DNA of 36,206 bases from Streptomyces sp. 150FB (lineage in GTDB: Bacteria; Actinomycetota; Actinomycetes; Streptomycetales; Streptomycetaceae), in assembly GCF_000818195.1 (NCBI RefSeq), contig NZ_JTHL01000001.1, forward strand, positions 8,503,146 to 8,539,351, written 5' to 3'. Position 1 is the stretch's first letter. Each line of letters starts with the position of its first letter. A program made the position numbers and the translations under genes. Under the pieces are notes generated by a model, which was not told the origin of the DNA, searched no databases, and saw only the letters and a program-made list of their open reading frames with translations. Below are positions 33,523-36,206 of this stretch, in pieces.

Positions 33523-33559
33523 GGGATACGGGACGCCTCGGCCCGGCCGTCCCGTACCC
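33523..33559. terminator. Bidirectional terminator between two signalling genes
   Basis: TACGGGACG (33527-33535) pairs perfectly with CGTCCCGTA (33548-33556), extended by GGG with CCC around one bulged A. It lies between the convergent ATPase and SpoIIE-phosphatase genes. Confidence 0.82.
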
Positions 33560-33568
33560 GTACCCGTA
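33551..33568. repeat. Three tandem CCCGTA hexamers
   Basis: CCCGTA occurs three times in a row, overlapping the right arm of the terminator. Probably minor slippage. Confidence 0.85.
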
Positions 33569-33576
33569 CGGGCGGC

Positions 33577-34752
33577 TCAGCCCTTGCCGTCGCCCGGTCT
33601 GCCGAACCAGTCCAGGCAGAGCACCAGGGCGTCGTCAGCCGTCTCCGTCTCCCGGTGGCCCGCCAGTTCCGTCAGTACGGCGCGCGGCACCATCGCGGCA
33701 GGCAGCAGACTCGTCGCGTTGATCACCCGGGCCAGCGCGCGGTCCCCGTACACCTCGCCGCGCGGCGAGACCGCCTCGTAGACACCGTCGCTGACGAAGA
33801 ACAGCCGGTCGCCCGGCAGCACCCGGAACGACTCCGCCACATAGTCCGACTCCTCGAACATGCCGAGGGGGAGCTGCGCGTCGAACTCGACGCGCTCCAC
33901 ACTCTTGCCGCGCTGCCGCCAGAGCTGCGGCGACCCGGCGTCCACCACGTCGACCTTGCCCGTCTCCAGGTCGAAGCGCAGCAACAGCGTCGACACCGAC
34001 GCCGCGCCCCGGTACTGCTCGTACAGCGCCTGGTCGGCCAGCGACGCCTGGTCGGCGATGCCGATGCCGGCCCGGCGGGCGTTGCGCAGGGCGTTCACGA
34101 CGAGATTGGTGAGCAGCGAGGCCTGGATGCCCTCGCCCATGCCGTTGGTCACGGAGAGCGTCAGCTCGCCGGCCTCGGCCGACCAGTCGAAGTTGTCGCC
34201 GTGGATGGAGTACGCGGGCTCGAGCTGGGCCCCGATGGCGTACTCCCGTGCCGTGCAGGCGCGCGCCGGAAGCAGGTTCCACTGCATCTCGGCCGCGAGC
34301 GTCAGCCGGTTGACCCGGCGGGCCCGCTGGTAGAGATCGGTGTCCCGCTCGGCCACCAGGATCTCGTGCCCGAGCAGCTCGGCCACCTGGGTCAGGTCGT
34401 CGACGGCCTCCGGCGTCGAACGGTCTCCCGGCAGCCGGACCGTGAGGATGCCGAGGCGTTCACCCCGTACGGTGACCGGCAGCAGATGGTCCACCTCGTC
34501 CTCGTGCCTGAGCTGCTCGTGGGGCTCCTGGCTGCCGAAGGCGCGGCCCTCGGGGCTGTTGTGCAGCGACAGCGCCTCCTCCGGGTGGGCGGCCACATCC
34601 ACCGGCTGGAGCACGGTGAGCGCGTAGTCGGCGAGGTGCAGCCGTACGGCGCTCGCACCGTACGATTTGATGAGCGCGGCGCGAACCGTGTCCAGCAGGG
34701 CGTACGGCGCCGCTGTGCGAACCGCTCTTTCCACATCCGCGAGTGCAGTCAC
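33577..34752 (-). CDS. GAF-domain SpoIIE/PP2C-like phosphatase with Asn at a metal site
   Basis: A 391-residue protein. The N-terminal 140 or so residues read as a GAF-like sensor (LLPVTVRGERLGILTVRL), followed by a linker helix (RRVNRLTLAAEMQWNLLP). The PPM phosphatase domain (about 160-385) has GDNFDW, SVTNGMGEG, FFVSDGVYEA and ADDALVLCLD. In the usual GDVxGHG motif the metal Asp is replaced by Asn203. Actinobacterial relatives with NGMG are known to me by recollection, so activity may be retained or weakened. It may sense a small molecule or redox state and act on a STAS protein. Confidence 0.9.
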   Translation of the reverse strand: MTALADVERAVRTAAPYALLDTVRAALIKSYGASAVRLHLADYALTVLQPVDVAAHPEEALSLHNSPEGRAFGSQEPHEQLRHEDEVDHLLPVTVRGERLGILTVRLPGDRSTPEAVDDLTQVAELLGHEILVAERDTDLYQRARRVNRLTLAAEMQWNLLPARACTAREYAIGAQLEPAYSIHGDNFDWSAEAGELTLSVTNGMGEGIQASLLTNLVVNALRNARRAGIGIADQASLADQALYEQYRGAASVSTLLLRFDLETGKVDVVDAGSPQLWRQRGKSVERVEFDAQLPLGMFEESDYVAESFRVLPGDRLFFVSDGVYEAVSPRGEVYGDRALARVINATSLLPAAMVPRAVLTELAGHRETETADDALVLCLDWFGRPGDGKG

Positions 34753-34831
34753 TGTCGTTCAGGCCTTCTTCTTCCAGGGGTGAGATCCGTCCGGGCTGAC
34801 AAAGGCCCATGCCGGATGAAAGAGTGGATCG

Positions 34832-35383
34832 ATGACTCGTTTCACCGGGCAGCCGCGCCGGCGCCAGCAGGTCGCTGAAGCGGCCGCTGCCGCCTCCGAG
34901 CTGCTTGAGGTGCTGTGGGGTCGCGGACAGGACGCGGCGCCCTCGGGGCCGGTCTCGCCTTCCCAACTACGTGCCCTTCTCGTCATCGAGAAGCACGAGG
35001 GTGCGAACCTCCGGACCCTGGGCGAGGTCCTCGGCTCGCGGCCGTCCTCGCTGAGCAGGCTGTGCGACCGGATGGAGGCGATGGGCCTCGTACACCGCTC
35101 GCAGAGCCCCACGAGCCGGCGTGAGGTGGAGCTGCGGCTGAGCCGGCGGGGTCACAAGGTGCTCGACGAGTACCGCGCCTTCCGTACGAGGGAGGTCGGC
35201 ATGGTGCTCGATCAGATGGACCCCTCGGACATCATCATGCTCGCCGACGGGCTCGCCGCTTTCCGCGCCGCGGCCACCGGACGCCTGGGGGCGGTGGACG
35301 GCGCGTCCGAAGGCCGGGGACACCCAGGAGGTCCGGGGCAGCCGGGGCATCCGGGAGAGAGCCACGTGGCGGACAGCGCATAG
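34832..35383 (+). CDS. MarR-family regulator with Gly/Pro-rich tail
   Basis: A 183-residue MarR regulator: SPSQLRALLVIEKHEGANLRTLGEVLG, recognition helix SRPSSLSRLCDRMEAMGLV, wing RSQSPTSRREVELRLSRRG, then dimer helices. After residue about 150 it has an unusual tail rich in Gly, Pro and His (GHPGGPGQPGHPGES). A TGACAA half-site lies at 34797-34802, 30 bp before the ATG, matching the palindrome ahead of the STAS gene. It is divergent from the GAF-phosphatase gene. Confidence 0.88.
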   Translation: MTRFTGQPRRRQQVAEAAAAASELLEVLWGRGQDAAPSGPVSPSQLRALLVIEKHEGANLRTLGEVLGSRPSSLSRLCDRMEAMGLVHRSQSPTSRREVELRLSRRGHKVLDEYRAFRTREVGMVLDQMDPSDIIMLADGLAAFRAAATGRLGAVDGASEGRGHPGGPGQPGHPGESHVADSA

Positions 35384-35479
35384 CTTCATTGAGGCCCACT
35401 TCCTGGCATCCGCACGTTAGTCGACGCGGGAGGCCGCCCCCACGTGATCGGTGAACAGATTGTTGCTCACTGGAGAATG

Positions 35480-35509
35480 TTGTCAAATGACAAGTATCGC
35501 TTCTATCGT
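35480..35509 (+). promoter_or_regulatory. Promoter with overlapping operator upstream of the STAS gene
   Basis: TTGTCA-AA-TGACAA (35480-35493) is a perfect 6-2-6 palindrome. Its left arm could serve as a -35 (TTGTCA) with TATCGT (35504-35509) as -10 at 18-bp spacing. A repressor bound here would block the promoter. MarR proteins often bind such sites, and the MarR gene next door has a matching half-site. Confidence 0.5.
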
Positions 35510-35562
35510 GGTGGCAGCGTGTAGTCATCTTCGTTCACCTTCCGAGCCCCCGAGGGATTGTC

Positions 35563-35946
35563 GTGCTACCTCCCCACAGTGCGGGTCACGCCGTCGGTGT
35601 GACCGTGCGACAGGATGACGACGCGTTCGTTCTCGGCGTGAGCGGTGATCTCGACCTCGAGAGCATCGCACCGCTCGTCACCGCGCTGGCGGAGGCGGGC
35701 GGAGCCGGGGAGGGTCCCGTCGTCCTCGACCTGTCCGGAGTCGGTTTCGCCGACTCCTCCACGGTGAACGTGCTGCTCCGGGCCCACAGTGAGCTGGGCC
35801 CCAGGCTGCGTATCGCCCGGCCGTCGGCCTTCGTCGAGCGCTTGTTCGACGTCATTGGCCTGCGGCAGGCGCTGCCGGTGTACGACACCGTGGAGGACGC
35901 CCTCGTACGAGGTTCGTCGGACCCGGCCGCCGTGCGGGAGCCTTAA
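35563..35946 (+). CDS. STAS-domain anti-anti-sigma factor (RsbV/SpoIIAA-like)
   Basis: A 127-residue STAS protein: VSGDLDLESIAPLV, VVLDLSGVGFADSSTVNVLL with the phospho-acceptor Ser65/Ser66, and ARPSAFVERLFDVIGLRQALPVY. When unphosphorylated such proteins bind the RsbW-type ATPase and free its sigma factor. GTG start with GAGGGA upstream. It closes the signalling block and gives the two phosphatases and two ATPases a likely shared target. Confidence 0.93.
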   Translation: MLPPHSAGHAVGVTVRQDDDAFVLGVSGDLDLESIAPLVTALAEAGGAGEGPVVLDLSGVGFADSSTVNVLLRAHSELGPRLRIARPSAFVERLFDVIGLRQALPVYDTVEDALVRGSSDPAAVREP

Positions 35947-36082
35947 CGTCACGAATGTGCGGCACATGTCCAGGTACGGGAACAGTGCGCGGTTGGACTA
36001 CAACTGCGCGGGTGTCACCCGGGTCTGACCTCGTGACCGGCCCGGGACCGGGCACGGAGACGACAAAAACGGGGTACCTGAC

Positions 36083-36206
36083 ATGTTCCGATCCACCGCA
36101 CGTTCCGCCGCACGCCCCATAGTTCGACGCCCGGCCCTGGCAGTGGCCGGCGCCGTCGCCGCGCTCGGCCTCGCGCTCTCGCCGGCCGCTCCGGCGTCGG
36201 CGGCCT
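36083..36206 (+). CDS. Secreted protein, N-terminal fragment (cut by the window end)
   Basis: Only the first 41 codons are visible. They form a classic signal peptide: basic start MFRSTARSAARPIVRR, hydrophobic core LAVAGAVAALGLALS, and PASAA as a probable cleavage region. The mature protein is outside the window, so no function can be given. A short GCCCGG-GA-CCGGGC palindrome lies at 36040-36053 upstream. Confidence 0.75.
   Translation, partial: MFRSTARSAARPIVRRPALAVAGAVAALGLALSPAAPASAA

Noticed and set aside
36072..36077. GGGTAC as the -10 of a SigB-type promoter
   Set aside because: It is only 5 bases from the ATG and no matching GNNT -35 lies 14-16 bases upstream.

Overview
The window looks like a stretch of a Streptomyces (or very close actinomycete) chromosome. 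It is uniformly GC-rich, with short gaps, many GTG/TTG starts and ATGA/GTGA/TTGA stop-start overlaps. Its gene content is typical of the genus: secreted M4 metalloprotease, secreted PL7 alginate lyase, type III polyketide synthase with an MmyB-like regulator, many ArsR/MarR/LysR regulators, and RsbU/RsbW/RsbV-type signalling proteins. I saw no tRNA, rRNA, CRISPR array, transposase or phage gene.

Layout. 1-2700: the C-terminal WD40 part of a membrane protein cut by the left edge (probably a Ser/Thr kinase), a VOC-fold protein and an ArsR-like regulator. 2740-9431: an MFS exporter; cydBA for a bd-type quinol oxidase on the minus strand; a yybP-ykoY (Mn2+) riboswitch ahead of a CaCA-family antiporter; and a haem catalase. 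Respiration, manganese and peroxide functions are thus adjacent. 9744-12636: an aldo/keto reductase, then a LysR regulator divergent from a SnoaL-like protein and a DoxX-like membrane protein. 12703-17661: a minus-strand five-gene operon (permease, ATPase, binding lipoprotein, FAD amine oxidase, GNAT acetyltransferase) that probably imports and oxidises an N-methylated or related amino acid. 17662-18518 is a long gap with short repeats. 18519-24621: alginate lyase, CPA1 Na+/H+ antiporter, PAP2 phosphatase, a MarR-MFS export operon with a clear 30-bp operator, and a small ArsR regulator. 24648-28677: type III PKS with MmyB-like regulator, and the M4 protease.

28938-35946 is a dense signalling block: an RsbW-like ATPase; a translationally coupled trio (receiver-PP2C phosphatase, CHASE3 histidine kinase, Rcp1-like receiver); a second RsbW-like ATPase; a GAF-SpoIIE phosphatase whose GDVxGHG-type motif has Asn in place of Asp; a MarR regulator with a Gly/Pro-rich tail; and a STAS anti-anti-sigma factor. 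No sigma factor gene lies in the window, so the block probably acts on one or more sigma factors encoded elsewhere. The window ends inside the signal peptide of another secreted protein.

The best-supported special element is the riboswitch at about 6632-6747, which points to manganese export by the following antiporter. The most system-like novelty candidates are the signalling block and the amino-acid import/oxidase/acetyltransferase operon. All functional calls are by eye from motifs; no database search was run.
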